Source of the DNA: Thioalkalivibrio sp. ALJ12
GTDB lineage: Bacteria > Pseudomonadota > Gammaproteobacteria > Ectothiorhodospirales > Ectothiorhodospiraceae
Assembly (NCBI RefSeq): GCF_000378305.1
Contig: NZ_KB899538.1
Coordinates: 1,396,001 to 1,460,000 of the forward strand
DNA length: 64,000 bases
Direction: 5' to 3'
The position numbers and the translations under genes are program-made. How positions within the stretch are numbered: the stretch's first letter is position 1; each line of letters starts with the position of its first letter. Under the pieces are notes generated by a model. That model was not told the DNA's origin, ran no database searches, and was given only the letters and a program-made list of their open reading frames with translations. This document shows, piece after piece, positions 1 to 9,622 of this stretch.

Positions 1-1
1 C

Positions 2-2527
2 ATGGCGGCCTATGGCGTAACCGGGCGCGACGTTCGGTCGGCGCTGGAGGGCAACAATGTCCTCTCCGCGGTGGGGCAGACCAAGGGCTCGATGGTGAGC
101 CTGGACCTGACCGCGGATACCGACCTGCAGACCCCGGAGGCGTTCGAGCAGCTGATCCTGTTCGAGCAGGAGGGCGACCTGGTGCGTCTTGGCGATATCG
201 CCGAGGTGGAGCTGGGGTCGGAGAACTACGACACCTCGGTGCGCTTCAACGGTCAGGCGGCGACGTTCATCGGCATCGAGCTGGCGCCGGATGCCAATGC
301 CCTGGAGGTGATCGCGGATGTACGCGAGATCTTCGAGGAGCGCATCGAGCCGCGCCTGCCCTCCGGGCTGGAGGGCGAGATCGTTTATGACTCCACCGAA
401 TACATCGAGAGCGCGATCGACGAGGTGTTGACGACCATCGTGCTGGCGCTGCTGATCGTGCTGGTCGTGATTTATCTGTTTCTTGGCTCGTGGCGCAGTG
501 TGCTGATCCCGGCGGTGGCGGTACCGCTGTCCCTGATCGGGACCTTCATGCTGATGCTCCTGATGGGGTTCTCGCTGAACCTGCTGACGCTGCTGGCGAT
601 GGTGCTGGCCATCGGCATCGTGGTCGATGACGCGATCATCATGCTGGAGAACATCTCGCGGCATATCGAGGAGGGCATGTCGCGCATGGACGCGGCGATC
701 CAGGGGGCGCGCGAGCTCGCGTGGCCGATTGTCGCGATGTCGACCACGCTGGTGGCGGTCTTCCTGCCGCTGGGGTTCATCGGCGGCCTGACCGGCACGC
801 TCTTCATCGAGTTTGCGTTTACCCTGGCGGCGACGGTCGTGATCTCGGGGATTGTCGCGATCACGCTGTCGCCAATGATGTGTTCGAAAATCCTGCGCGA
901 TGGTTCGGTCGAGCGGCGCGGGCGCATCGAGTCGTGGCTGGACGCGCGCTTTGACAGCCTGCGCGAGCGCTATCGCCGACGGCTGCACGGGGCACTGAAT
1001 GACCGCTTCACCGTCGCCGCCTTCGGCGCCATCGTGCTGGTGTCCTGCTACTTCCTGTTCGTGACTTCGCAGACCGAGCTGGAGCCGCAGGAGGACCAGG
1101 GTTTCGCCTTCTCGATCATGGAAGGCGATGCCTACATGGGGATCGATTACCTGGAGCGCAACACCGCGCTGACCGACGGCTTTTTCGACCGCATCCCCGA
1201 GCTCGACAACATCTTTATCGTGAACGGCTTTGGCGGCGGACCCGGTATGGCCGGGGCGACCAACCAGGCCCTGGGCGGTTTCGTTATGGCGCCCTGGGAT
1301 CAGCGTGACCGAACGACTGCCAAGATCCTGGAAGAGGACCTGCAGCCGGCGCTGGAAGGGCTGCCAGGGCTCGAGGTGTTCGCGATCCAGCCGCCGCAGC
1401 TGCCGACCCCGGGGCAGGGCGCGCCGGTCAGCGTTGTGTTCGGCTCCACCAGCTCGTTCGAGGAGTTGAACGAGCTGAGTCAGGAGATCAAGGACCGGGC
1501 GATGGAGACGGGTCGGTTCATCTTCCTCGATACCGATCTCAACTTCGACCAGCCACGGGTGGATCTGAAGATTGACCGCGAGCGTGCCTCGCAGCTTGGC
1601 ATCGACATGGCGACGCTGAATGCCGATCTGGCGACGTATCTCTCCGGCGGGTTCGCCGGGCGGTTTGCGATGGAGAACCGCAGTTATCGCGTGATCCCGC
1701 AGGTCCAGCGTTCCGACCGCCTGACGCCGGAGCAGCTTGAGGAGCTGTACACGCGCACCGCGGACGGCGAGCCGATACCGTTGTCCAGCATCGTGACGCT
1801 GGAAGAGACGGTCACGCCGCGCCAGCTCAACCGCTTCCAGCAGCTGAACGCGGTGACCCTGCAGGGGGTGCCACGGCCCGGCGTCACCCTCGGGGAGGCG
1901 CTGGACATCATCGACCGGATTGCCGCCGAGGTGCTGCCGCCCGATGTGAACGTGGACTATGCCGGCGAGTCGCGGCAGCTGAAGGCCGAGGGTGGGGATC
2001 TGGTCGTCACGTTCTTCTTCGCGCTGGTCGTGATCTTCCTGGTGCTGGCCGCGCAGTTCGAGTCGTTCCGTGATCCCTTGATCATTCTGACCACGGTGCC
2101 GATGTCGATCGCCGGCGCCCTGATCTTCATCAGCCTGGGTGTGACCTCGCTGAACATCTATACACAGGTGGGTCTGCTGACCCTGATCGGGCTGATCGCC
2201 AAGCACGGCATCCTGATCGTGGAGTTCGCCAACCAGTTGCAGCGTCAGGGGCGACCCTTGCGCGATGCGATCGAGGAGGCGGCCAGCCTGCGGCTGCGGC
2301 CCATCCTGATGACGACCACGGCGACCGTGGTGGCGATGGTGCCGCTGCTGATGGCGACCGGTGCTGGTGCCGGCTCGCGCTTCGCAATGGGCCTGGTGAT
2401 TGCGGCGGGCATGGCGATCGGCACGTTGTTCACGCTCTTCGTGGTCCCGGCCATCTATACCTATGTGGCGCGCGATCACTACGCCGACACGCTAGAGGCG
2501 CAGGAGGCCGATGCGGGTCCTGCCTGA
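2..2527 (+). CDS. RND (HAE1/AcrB-type) multidrug efflux permease, 5' truncated by window edge
   Basis: Inner-membrane proton-driven pump of a tripartite efflux system. The readable 841 residues lack roughly the first 190 of a usual 1030-1045 residue protein, so the true start lies left of the window. Two transmembrane blocks are visible: residues about 140-300 (TM2-6) and 660-830 (TM8-12). The TM4 proton-relay pair appears as GIVVDDAI near residue 205, and a large periplasmic porter domain lies between the blocks. The C-terminus is short and soluble, as in HAE1 members. The adaptor (MFP) gene would be expected upstream, outside the window. The substrate cannot be told from sequence. Downstream there is a 300-base gap before the Rubisco operon, so this gene is not part of that operon. 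Confidence 0.93.
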   Translation: MAAYGVTGRDVRSALEGNNVLSAVGQTKGSMVSLDLTADTDLQTPEAFEQLILFEQEGDLVRLGDIAEVELGSENYDTSVRFNGQAATFIGIELAPDANALEVIADVREIFEERIEPRLPSGLEGEIVYDSTEYIESAIDEVLTTIVLALLIVLVVIYLFLGSWRSVLIPAVAVPLSLIGTFMLMLLMGFSLNLLTLLAMVLAIGIVVDDAIIMLENISRHIEEGMSRMDAAIQGARELAWPIVAMSTTLVAVFLPLGFIGGLTGTLFIEFAFTLAATVVISGIVAITLSPMMCSKILRDGSVERRGRIESWLDARFDSLRERYRRRLHGALNDRFTVAAFGAIVLVSCYFLFVTSQTELEPQEDQGFAFSIMEGDAYMGIDYLERNTALTDGFFDRIPELDNIFIVNGFGGGPGMAGATNQALGGFVMAPWDQRDRTTAKILEEDLQPALEGLPGLEVFAIQPPQLPTPGQGAPVSVVFGSTSSFEELNELSQEIKDRAMETGRFIFLDTDLNFDQPRVDLKIDRERASQLGIDMATLNADLATYLSGGFAGRFAMENRSYRVIPQVQRSDRLTPEQLEELYTRTADGEPIPLSSIVTLEETVTPRQLNRFQQLNAVTLQGVPRPGVTLGEALDIIDRIAAEVLPPDVNVDYAGESRQLKAEGGDLVVTFFFALVVIFLVLAAQFESFRDPLIILTTVPMSIAGALIFISLGVTSLNIYTQVGLLTLIGLIAKHGILIVEFANQLQRQGRPLRDAIEEAASLRLRPILMTTTATVVAMVPLLMATGAGAGSRFAMGLVIAAGMAIGTLFTLFVVPAIYTYVARDHYADTLEAQEADAGPA

Positions 2528-2538
2528 TCGTCGGTGCG

Positions 2539-2560
2539 CGCGCCCCGGCAGAGGGGCGCG
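2539..2560 (+). terminator. GC-rich hairpin after RND gene
   Basis: A perfect 8-bp stem (CGCGCCCC with GGGGCGCG) and a 6-base loop lie 12 bases after the RND stop codon. No T-run follows, so it may be a weak or Rho-assisted terminator. The rest of the gap up to 2700 shows nothing recognisable. Confidence 0.4.
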
Positions 2561-2715
2561 GGCTCCGATCACGCTGTGGTCTAAAGAGCATGCATTGACT
2601 GCGGTCATGGACTACAATCAGCGACCGCATTCCCCGCTGAGGCTGCCGAGCAGGCGCCGGGCGCTGATGCGAACAGAACCCCCATGCCGCTCCGCGGAAC
2701 TCTGCGGACCGGTCC

Positions 2716-2790
2716 TTCTATAAACGAAAGTCTATTGGTCGTATCTAGATTATTTATTTGTTATTAGCAGTGCGCCTTCCTAATCTAGGC
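2716..2790 (+). promoter_or_regulatory. AT-rich promoter/operator region of the cbbL operon
   Basis: This is an abrupt AT-rich island in GC-rich DNA, directly upstream of cbbL. It contains the perfect inverted repeat CTAGATTA (2745-2752) / TAATCTAG (2781-2788) and a nested ATTAG (2763-2767) / CTAAT (2780-2784). LysR-type regulators such as CbbR bind AT-rich dyads of this kind, and a cbbR-like gene lies at 16129. The role as CbbR operator is inferred; exact -35/-10 boxes are not clear. Confidence 0.55.
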
Positions 2791-2827
2791 GACCGTCACG
2801 ATTAACCAACGCGTAGGAGAAAGCCAC

Positions 2828-4249
2828 ATGGCCGCCAAGAAGTACTCCGCGGGCGTCAAGGATTACCGCGAAACCTACTGGATGCCGGAATACATGCCGC
2901 TGGATACCGATCTGCTGGCATGTTTCAAGATCACCCCGCAGCCGGGCATCGACCGCGAAGAAGCCGCGGCCGCCGTGGCCGCCGAGTCCTCCACCGGTAC
3001 CTGGACCACGGTGTGGACCGACCTCCTGACGGATATGGACTACTACAAGGGCCGTGCCTACTCCATTGAGGACGTGCCGGGTGACGACGAGTCCTTCTAC
3101 GCGTTCATCGCCTACCCGATCGACCTGTTCGAAGAAGGTTCGATGGTGAATGTGTTCACCTCGCTGGTCGGTAACGTGTTCGGCTTCAAGGCCATCCGTG
3201 CCCTGCGTCTGGAAGACGTGCGCTTCCCGATGGCCTACGTGAAGACCTGCGGTGGTCCGCCCTCCGGTATCCAGGTTGAGCGTGACAAGCTGAACAAGTA
3301 CGGCCGTCCGATGCTGGGCTGCACCATCAAGCCGAAGCTGGGTCTGTCCGCGAAGAACTACGGCCGCGCCGTGTACGAGTGCCTGCGTGGCGGCCTCGAC
3401 TTCACCAAGGACGACGAGAACATCAACTCGCAGCCGTTCATGCGCTGGCGTGACCGCTTCGAGTTCGTGCAGGAAGCGACCGAAAAGGCCGAGGCCGAAA
3501 CCGGCGAGCGCAAGGGTCACTACCTGAACGTCACCGCGCCGACCCCGGAAGAGATGTACAAGCGTGCCGAGTTCGCCAAGGAAATTGGCGCGCCGATCAT
3601 CATGCACGACTACATCACCGGCGGCTTCTGCGCCAACACGGGTCTGGCCAACTGGTGCCGCGACAACGGCGTGCTGCTGCACATCCACCGTGCGATGCAC
3701 GCGGTGCTCGACCGTCATCCGAAGCACGGTATCCACTTCCGTGTGCTGGCGAAGATCCTGCGTCTGTCCGGTGGTGACCACCTGCACACCGGCACCGTGG
3801 TCGGCAAGCTGGAAGGCGACCGTGCCGCGACCCTGGGCTGGATCGACCTGCTGCGTGAATCCTTCATCCCGGAAGACCGCTCGCGCGGCATCTTCTTTGA
3901 TCAGGATTGGGGCTCCATGCCGGGCGTGTTCGCCGTGGCCTCTGGTGGTATCCACGTCTGGCACATGCCGGCCCTGGTCTCCATCTTCGGCGACGACTCC
4001 GTGCTCCAGTTCGGCGGCGGTACGCTGGGCCATCCGTGGGGTAACGCCCCGGGTGCGGCGGCCAACCGTGTGGCGCTGGAAGCCTGTGTCCAGGCGCGTA
4101 ACGAAGGTCGGGACATCGAGAAGGAAGGCAAGGACATCCTGACTCAGGCGGCGCAGCACAGCCCCGAACTGAAGATCGCCATGGAAACGTGGAAAGAGAT
4201 CAAGTTCGAGTTCGACACCGTCGACAAGCTGGATACCCAGCACAAGTGA
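2828..4249 (+). CDS. cbbL: Ribulose-1,5-bisphosphate carboxylase/oxygenase large subunit, form IA (carboxysomal)
   Basis: Catalytic subunit of Rubisco, fixing CO2 onto RuBP in the Calvin cycle; packaged inside the carboxysome. It is 473 residues, the usual length. The carbamylated-lysine motif [11 protein letters not shown] is at about residues 195-205, the active-site GxxKPKLG-type motif (TIKPKLGLS) at about 172, the HIHRAMHA segment at about 289 and the loop-6 region (GTVVGKLEG) at about 330. A good ribosome site (GTAGGAGA) lies 7 bases before the ATG. The gene order cbbL-cbbS-csoS2 is diagnostic of alpha-carboxysome loci. First gene of the operon, behind an AT-rich regulatory region. Confidence 0.99.
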   Translation: MAAKKYSAGVKDYRETYWMPEYMPLDTDLLACFKITPQPGIDREEAAAAVAAESSTGTWTTVWTDLLTDMDYYKGRAYSIEDVPGDDESFYAFIAYPIDLFEEGSMVNVFTSLVGNVFGFKAIRALRLEDVRFPMAYVKTCGGPPSGIQVERDKLNKYGRPMLGCTIKPKLGLSAKNYGRAVYECLRGGLDFTKDDENINSQPFMRWRDRFEFVQEATEKAEAETGERKGHYLNVTAPTPEEMYKRAEFAKEIGAPIIMHDYITGGFCANTGLANWCRDNGVLLHIHRAMHAVLDRHPKHGIHFRVLAKILRLSGGDHLHTGTVVGKLEGDRAATLGWIDLLRESFIPEDRSRGIFFDQDWGSMPGVFAVASGGIHVWHMPALVSIFGDDSVLQFGGGTLGHPWGNAPGAAANRVALEACVQARNEGRDIEKEGKDILTQAAQHSPELKIAMETWKEIKFEFDTVDKLDTQHK

Positions 4250-4318
4250 TCGTCCGAGCGCGGGCGGCGCTAGTGCGCCGTCCGTGCCCAGAAAGAACCA
4301 GAGCACAGGATTACCGAC

Positions 4319-4651
4319 ATGTCTGATATCCAGAACTTCAAGCAGTCGCAGAAGTACGAGACCTTCTCCTATCTGCCGGAGATGAATGCCGACCAGGTGC
4401 GCAAGCAGATCGAATACTGCCTCGCGCAGGGCTGGAACCCGGCGATCGAGTACAGCGAAAAAGAAAACGCCATGGCCCACTACTGGTACATGTGGAAGCT
4501 GCCCTTCTTTGGCGAGCAGTCCGTGGAAGCGGTGCTGTCCGAGATTGAAGAATGCCGCCGTGCCAACCCGGGCATGATGGTGCGCTTCATTGCGTACGAT
4601 AACTACGCCCAGAGTCAGGGCATGGCCTTCGTGGTCGACCGCGGTCGCTAA
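4319..4651 (+). CDS. cbbS: Rubisco small subunit, form IA
   Basis: Small subunit (110 residues, normal length) that caps the L8 core to make the L8S8 holoenzyme. It carries the family hallmark of an N-terminal strand with YETFSYLP at about residue 13, followed by the conserved [12 protein letters not shown] helix. It starts 69 bases after cbbL, and the order matches all cso-type operons. In Halothiobacillus the CsoS2 N-terminal helices bind at the CbbL/CbbS interface; the same partner is encoded next. Confidence 0.99.
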   Translation: MSDIQNFKQSQKYETFSYLPEMNADQVRKQIEYCLAQGWNPAIEYSEKENAMAHYWYMWKLPFFGEQSVEAVLSEIEECRRANPGMMVRFIAYDNYAQSQGMAFVVDRGR

Positions 4652-4669
4652 GACCCCGGTTCGGTGGAG

Positions 4670-4692
4670 GCCGGGTGCCTGTGGCACCCGGC
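4670..4692 (+). terminator. Intercistronic hairpin between cbbS and csoS2
   Basis: Perfect 9-bp GC-rich stem (GCCGGGTGC / GCACCCGGC) with a 5-base loop and no T-run. Such a hairpin may act as partial terminator or as a 3' stabiliser of the cbbLS message, letting Rubisco be made in excess of shell proteins. The sequence shows only the stem; the effect is inferred. Confidence 0.5.
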
Positions 4693-4743
4693 CCGTCCAT
4701 CAAGCGTTATTACCGTTGCTGCCGCCAACTGTAAGGAAGTGCC

Positions 4744-7700
4744 ATGAGTAATCCGACATCCGCGTCTGAAGGTCTCTCGGGTCGCGAACTCGCCCGGGAA
4801 CGGCGCAAGGCCATGTCTCATAATGGCAAGGCTGCCGTGAAGCCGACCGGCCAAACCAAGGGAACGTCGCGTTCTGCCGCGGCCGCGCAAAAGGCGCGCC
4901 AGGCTCAGCGTGTTTCCGAACCGGCCCCCCAGGCGCGGGAGCCGGAGTCGCACTCCAGCGAATCTCAGCCGTCGACCTCGTTCGAGGTCGGCAGCAGCGC
5001 ACCTGCGCGCCGTCCGGAACCGGGCGCGCACGCCGGTGCGTCGAACGGCCGCCAGGCCGCTCTTGAGCGCCGCCAGAAGATGGCGCGCCAGGGCAAGAAG
5101 GCGGTCGGTCGCTCCAATACCCGTGCGCGGGCCCTCGGCGGTTTGGCCCGTGGCGGTTCCGACCGGTCGCGTCAGCTTGAAGCGCTGTCGCAGAACCAGG
5201 GTATGGAAATCGACTGTTCCAACATGAGCGGGCGCGAAATCTGCCGCCTGCGCCGTCAGGCCCTGGCGACCGATGGCAAAAAGGCCATGGCGGCCGAGCC
5301 GCGCCGTGAAGACCTGCTGAAAGGCCAGGGTTCCTTCGCGCCGTCTGCACAGGAAGAGAAAAAGGGCTGTGGCTGTGGCTGCAAGGACGAGAAGTCCGAG
5401 CGCAACGACACCTATAGCGCGGTGACCCCCGAAAGCGACACCGTCGTGGAAAGTGGCCTTGACCAGTTGTGCGACAAGGTGGAGTCCGGTGGCGAGTCCG
5501 CGGGTCCGCATCCGGTGATCTCCGAGGTCCGCGCGATCTGCATGGCGCGCCGCGAGGCGATGGCACAGAACGGCAAGCGTGCGACCAAGCGCCGTTTCAA
5601 CGGCTCCAAGGGCCGCGGTGCCATGCCGCAGGAAGGCGCGTGGAAGGCTGCGAAACGCAAGGGTATGTCCACTCGCGAGGTAGCACGCCAGCGTCGTGAA
5701 GAGCTGTGCACGATTGGTCGCGGTTCTTCGGATCCGGGTCGTCCCTGTGGTCGTCCCCGTGGTCAGACGAGCGAAGCACCGCCGAAGGTGGAAGAGGGCA
5801 CGACCCTCGCCGGTGGTCACATTAGCGGCACGCAAGTCGAGTCGACGCGCAGCGTCACCGGCGCCGAAGCGGGCAGCTGCTCCAACATTACCGGGACCGA
5901 GTACCTGGGCCTCGAGCACTACGAGCGCTACTGCGATGTGCGCCCGAGTGCCAACCCGGCCAAGGTGGGGCACTCCCACACCAGCCGCGGCCAGGAAGTC
6001 AGTGGTACCGAGGTCGGGCGCTCTGCCCGTGTAACGGGGGACGAGTCCGGCTCTTGCGAAGCGATCACCGGCACCGAGTACCTGAGCAGCGAGCAGTACG
6101 AAGGCTTCTGCGGCACCCGTGCGCCGAACAGCGCGCCGCGCACCAGCGTGATGGTGACCCGTCATGGCGAGGGTGTGTCGGGTACGAGCGTCGGCCGTAG
6201 CCCGCGTGTCACCGGTGACGAGTCGGGCTCCTGCCGCGACATCACCGGTACCGAGTACCTGAATACGCAGGCGAGCGAGGTTCCGTGTAACACGGGAAAG
6301 TCCAACGGAGCGCCGATGAAGGTCGGCGTCATGCATACGCTTCGCGGTCGTGAATTGACCGGGACAGAAGTCGGGCGCTCCTCGCGTGTCACCGGTGACG
6401 AGTACGGCAGCTGCAAGCCGGTCACCGGGACCGAATACATCGGTACGGAACAGTTCAAGGGCATGTGCGGTACCCGCCCGGAGCCGACGCCGGCCAAGGT
6501 GCAGGAGCTGCACACGATGGAAGACCAGAGCGTGACGGGTACGGCCGTGGGTCGCAGCTCGAAGGTGACGGGTGACGAGTCCGGATCCTGCCGCCCCCTG
6601 ACGGGTACCCCGTACTACAACCAGGCGGATTTCGGTGACCTGTGTGACCGTCCGGCCGCCGGTGGTGTGCCGAAGGTGGGCGTGATGCACACGCTGCGGG
6701 GTCGGGAAGTCTCCGGCACGCAGCTGGATAGCTCGCTGCGCGTGACCGGTGACGAATACGGCGGCTGCAAGCCGATCACCGGTACCGAGTATGTCGGGTC
6801 CGAGCATTACGACGCCTTCTGTGGCTCCCGTCCGCAGGCCGGCCCGGAAAAAGTCTCCGTGAGCCGCACCTGGAACCAGCAGAACGTCTCGGGTACGTCC
6901 GTGGGCCGCTCGGCACGGGTCACCGGTGACGAGTACGGTGCGTGCAAACCGGTTTCTGGCACGCCCTACATCGGCGCTGACCAGTACGAGGCTTATTGCG
7001 AGCCGCGTGATATGCAGACGGCGCACACCCGCGTGGCCGAACGCCATGCGACGCCGGGGCATCCGGTTTCCGGGAGCCAGCCGGGTTATGACGAGCGCGT
7101 GACGGGCACCGAACGCGGTGCATGTCAGGACGTGTCCGGTGCGCCGTATGTCGGGGCGAACGAATTTGCCGCGACCTGTCCGACGGCCGCTGGCAGCTTG
7201 CACCCGCGTCTGCGTCCGGAAGGCCAGGCCGCAGTAGCCGCACCGGTGGCCGACGTGCCGGCGCAGGCGATGCCGAATGACGGCTTCAGTGTTCAAAGCC
7301 CGGCCCGCGAAGCCTTGGCGCGCCGCGAGCGTCGTGTGACCGGTACTGCATACGGTGCCTCGGGTGGCATTACCGGGCCGATCAACAAGGCGACGGGCCT
7401 GGTGTCCGGGACCGAGGAGTTCCGCTATCAGCCGGATCGTCACCAGCCGGTACCGGCTCAGGCTGAAGATGTGGCCAAGATTGGTGCCGAACGTGTGACC
7501 GTTAACGGGAGCAGCAACGGTGTGACCATCACGGGCGATGACTGGGCCCGTGGAAGCAGCGTCACCGGCACCGAAGGGTTCGCCACGCGTCGTAACGCGA
7601 CGCAAAAGGGCAACCCGCGTGGTGAAGGCCGTAGTGCCTATGCCAATCGTGAGCTCGAGCGCAAGGAAGTGCCGATGAGCAAGATCACCGGTTCCTCCGG

Positions 7701-7752
7701 GAATAGTGGCAGCGGTTCGCTGGTGACCCTGTCCGGCGGTGCCCGCGGCTAA
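4744..7752 (+). CDS. csoS2: Carboxysome assembly scaffold protein CsoS2
   Basis: Intrinsically disordered scaffold linking Rubisco to the shell; 1002 residues, on the long side of the family. The N-terminal region has five basic helix motifs of the type GRELARERRKAM at about residues 11-30, 102-121, 161-182, 260-281 and 308-321; their homologues bind Rubisco. The middle region (about 357-765) has eight Cys-containing repeats with triads of the form VSGT...VTGDE.GSC...ITGTEY. The C-terminal region ends in the conserved shell-anchoring tail ITGSSGN...SGGARG. An unusual CGCGC cluster sits in the N-terminal linker at about residues 209-213. SD AAGGAAG precedes the ATG. In H. neapolitanus two isoforms arise by programmed frameshifting; here the frame is open throughout. 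Confidence 0.98.
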   Translation: MSNPTSASEGLSGRELARERRKAMSHNGKAAVKPTGQTKGTSRSAAAAQKARQAQRVSEPAPQAREPESHSSESQPSTSFEVGSSAPARRPEPGAHAGASNGRQAALERRQKMARQGKKAVGRSNTRARALGGLARGGSDRSRQLEALSQNQGMEIDCSNMSGREICRLRRQALATDGKKAMAAEPRREDLLKGQGSFAPSAQEEKKGCGCGCKDEKSERNDTYSAVTPESDTVVESGLDQLCDKVESGGESAGPHPVISEVRAICMARREAMAQNGKRATKRRFNGSKGRGAMPQEGAWKAAKRKGMSTREVARQRREELCTIGRGSSDPGRPCGRPRGQTSEAPPKVEEGTTLAGGHISGTQVESTRSVTGAEAGSCSNITGTEYLGLEHYERYCDVRPSANPAKVGHSHTSRGQEVSGTEVGRSARVTGDESGSCEAITGTEYLSSEQYEGFCGTRAPNSAPRTSVMVTRHGEGVSGTSVGRSPRVTGDESGSCRDITGTEYLNTQASEVPCNTGKSNGAPMKVGVMHTLRGRELTGTEVGRSSRVTGDEYGSCKPVTGTEYIGTEQFKGMCGTRPEPTPAKVQELHTMEDQSVTGTAVGRSSKVTGDESGSCRPLTGTPYYNQADFGDLCDRPAAGGVPKVGVMHTLRGREVSGTQLDSSLRVTGDEYGGCKPITGTEYVGSEHYDAFCGSRPQAGPEKVSVSRTWNQQNVSGTSVGRSARVTGDEYGACKPVSGTPYIGADQYEAYCEPRDMQTAHTRVAERHATPGHPVSGSQPGYDERVTGTERGACQDVSGAPYVGANEFAATCPTAAGSLHPRLRPEGQAAVAAPVADVPAQAMPNDGFSVQSPAREALARRERRVTGTAYGASGGITGPINKATGLVSGTEEFRYQPDRHQPVPAQAEDVAKIGAERVTVNGSSNGVTITGDDWARGSSVTGTEGFATRRNATQKGNPRGEGRSAYANRELERKEVPMSKITGSSGNSGSGSLVTLSGGARG

Positions 7753-7781
7753 GCGGCGAGTAAGGAGGCAATACGACCACG

Positions 7782-9350
7782 ATGGTGCGCCGAGGCCGCC
7801 GCAAGACTTCCGCCTTTGGCACGCGTTACGCGACGCCACGGGGAAGTGCCGTCCGGTCGCCGGTGGCACAAGGGGCGAATTCGGCTGCTGCGCAACCTCT
7901 GGTTAGCGCAGTGCCGCCGAAGGCGCCGGCGCCGATGGACGTGCCTTCTGTGCTGAAGCCCGGGCATCCGCTGGCGGATGTCGCCGACAACGAACGGCTG
8001 TACGCGTTCGAGAGTGGGTTTCGCGATCGCTTCGCGAATCTGGTGCCAGTACTGAAAGAGGTCCATGCGCTGCAACACGAGCGGGACTTCGAGGAAAAGG
8101 CGCAACGGATTGTCGAGGATAACCTCGGGTATCGGTTGCCGGAACGCGTCCTGGAGGATGCGTGGATCAACGATCTGGACACGCGCGAACTGTACCTGCA
8201 CGGCACGTTCGAGCTGTTTGATCAGCTGGTCAATGAATACTGGGCGGGTCGGGATGACCTGGTGGACGAGGCGGAACGCGCGATTGCGTACTTCCTCGAC
8301 TGCGATTTCCACGAAGTGGACATCTCGCCCTGTTCCGACGGGCGGCTGTTGAGCCTGCGGCGTTTTATTCTGCGCCTGCCGGATCTGGCTGTTCGGGTTA
8401 AGAGTTATGCCGGTGCGCAGTTCGACATCGAAGAGGATGTCCGCCACTGGACGAAACGCGAGCTGTTGCGGTTCCGCGAAGGACGGCCGACCACGGCGGA
8501 TGTGCCGAGTCGATACCTGAAGATCGCGGCGTACCACTACAGCAGTGCGGACCCGCACCATCAGGGGTGCGCGGCGCACGGCAACAGTGAGCGGGACGCG
8601 GCGGATGCCGCTCTCCGGCAGCTGCGGGCGTTTCGTCAGGCGATCGAGAACACCTACTGCTGTGGGGCCTCGGTCGATACGCTGCTGATTGGCGTGGATA
8701 CGGATACGGATGCCGTGAAGATCCATATCCCGGACGCCGACACGCGGATGAGTCTGTACCGCTTCGTGGATAGCGCGAAGGTGTACCGGGAGACGCAGGA
8801 CCTGGATGGCCGTGACGCGGAACTGCGCGTGTATCAGGCGATCCAGGACGCGATCCACCAGCAAGGCTGGGGTCACGGCAACGGTGGGCCGCACGAGGGG
8901 ATGCTTCGGCTGATCTCGCGGCTGTTGCTGAACAATATTTCGCAGCTCGATTACGTGGCGCGCTACCACAACGGGCATTACGCCGATGTGGGGCACCGCG
9001 AGCGGGTGATCATCGTCGGCCAGGAAGTCGAGGAGATGCAGGTACGCAACTTTGCCTACTTCGCGCACCTGGAAACGATGGAAGAAGGCGCCCACGGGAT
9101 GGATGTGGGGGTGAACAAGATCTTTCGGCAGCTGAATGTCGAGCGGGGCCTGCCGGTACCGGTGGTGATCCATTACCGCTACGACCGCAAGGTGCCGGGG
9201 TCGCGCGAGCGGGTCGAGGCCCGCTGCCGGCGGATCCGCGACCAGATCATGGCGCGCTATCGCGAACTGGCCGAAAAGGGCCTGATCGGGTGCCACATGG
9301 TGATTCGCGACAAGCGCAGCGGCAGCCAGTTGGAACCGCTCGCCGGTTGA
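7782..9350 (+). CDS. csoSCA: Carboxysome shell carbonic anhydrase (epsilon class)
   Basis: Converts bicarbonate to CO2 inside the carboxysome next to Rubisco. It has 522 residues, typical of the family. The N-terminal 55 residues are basic and low-complexity, matching the disordered Rubisco-binding peptide known in Halothiobacillus. The catalytic domain shows the Asp/Arg dyad and first zinc Cys in CSDGR (C184, D186, R188), then H252 (in YHY) and C263 (in HQGCAAHG); the 11-residue His-Cys spacing matches the family zinc site. A defective duplicate domain forms the C-terminal half. The SD (AAGGAGG) is a long 13 bases from the ATG, so translation initiation may be modest. Located between csoS2 and csoS4A as usual. 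Confidence 0.97.
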   Translation: MVRRGRRKTSAFGTRYATPRGSAVRSPVAQGANSAAAQPLVSAVPPKAPAPMDVPSVLKPGHPLADVADNERLYAFESGFRDRFANLVPVLKEVHALQHERDFEEKAQRIVEDNLGYRLPERVLEDAWINDLDTRELYLHGTFELFDQLVNEYWAGRDDLVDEAERAIAYFLDCDFHEVDISPCSDGRLLSLRRFILRLPDLAVRVKSYAGAQFDIEEDVRHWTKRELLRFREGRPTTADVPSRYLKIAAYHYSSADPHHQGCAAHGNSERDAADAALRQLRAFRQAIENTYCCGASVDTLLIGVDTDTDAVKIHIPDADTRMSLYRFVDSAKVYRETQDLDGRDAELRVYQAIQDAIHQQGWGHGNGGPHEGMLRLISRLLLNNISQLDYVARYHNGHYADVGHRERVIIVGQEVEEMQVRNFAYFAHLETMEEGAHGMDVGVNKIFRQLNVERGLPVPVVIHYRYDRKVPGSRERVEARCRRIRDQIMARYRELAEKGLIGCHMVIRDKRSGSQLEPLAG

Positions 9351-9366
9351 GCTAACGGGACACGGA

Positions 9367-9618
9367 ATGAAGATCTGCAAGGTAGAGAAGACGCTGGTTT
9401 CGACCAACCGGATCCGGGATCTGGGTCACCGTCCCTTGCTGGTGGTCCAGGAGAAGGCCGGGGGTCCGCGCACGGTCGCGGTGGACGCGGTCGGTTGTGT
9501 GCCCGGGGACTGGGTGATCGTGGTCGGATCGTCCGCGGCGCGCGAGGCGGCCGGCAGCAAGGAATACCCCAGTGACGCGACGATCGTCGGGATCATCGAT
9601 TACTGGGAGGAGCAGTAG
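9367..9618 (+). CDS. csoS4A: Carboxysome shell vertex protein CsoS4A (BMC-P pentamer)
   Basis: 83-residue BMC-P/EutN-CcmL fold protein that forms pentamers capping the icosahedral vertices of the shell. It begins MKICKV and carries the family core of alternating strands with LLVVQEKAGG and the VGC..GDWVIVVGSSAAR segment at about residues 45-60. It starts 17 bases after csoSCA and ends 4 bases before csoS4B. Confidence 0.96.
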   Translation: MKICKVEKTLVSTNRIRDLGHRPLLVVQEKAGGPRTVAVDAVGCVPGDWVIVVGSSAAREAAGSKEYPSDATIVGIIDYWEEQ

Positions 9619-9622
9619 CTCC

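Noticed and set aside
2780-4687. 635-codon minus-strand frame opposite cbbL/cbbS
   Set aside because: Shadow of highly biased codon use in Rubisco genes.
5815-7160. Regular repeats in csoS2 considered as a CRISPR-like or DNA tandem array
   Set aside because: The repeats are protein-level (VSGT/VTGDE/ITGTEY) with ordinary synonymous variation; no spacers.
4648-7869. 1073-codon open frame on the minus strand opposite csoS2
   Set aside because: It mirrors csoS2, whose repeats and composition keep the opposite frame open; no ribosome site, no domain, and csoS2 is certain.
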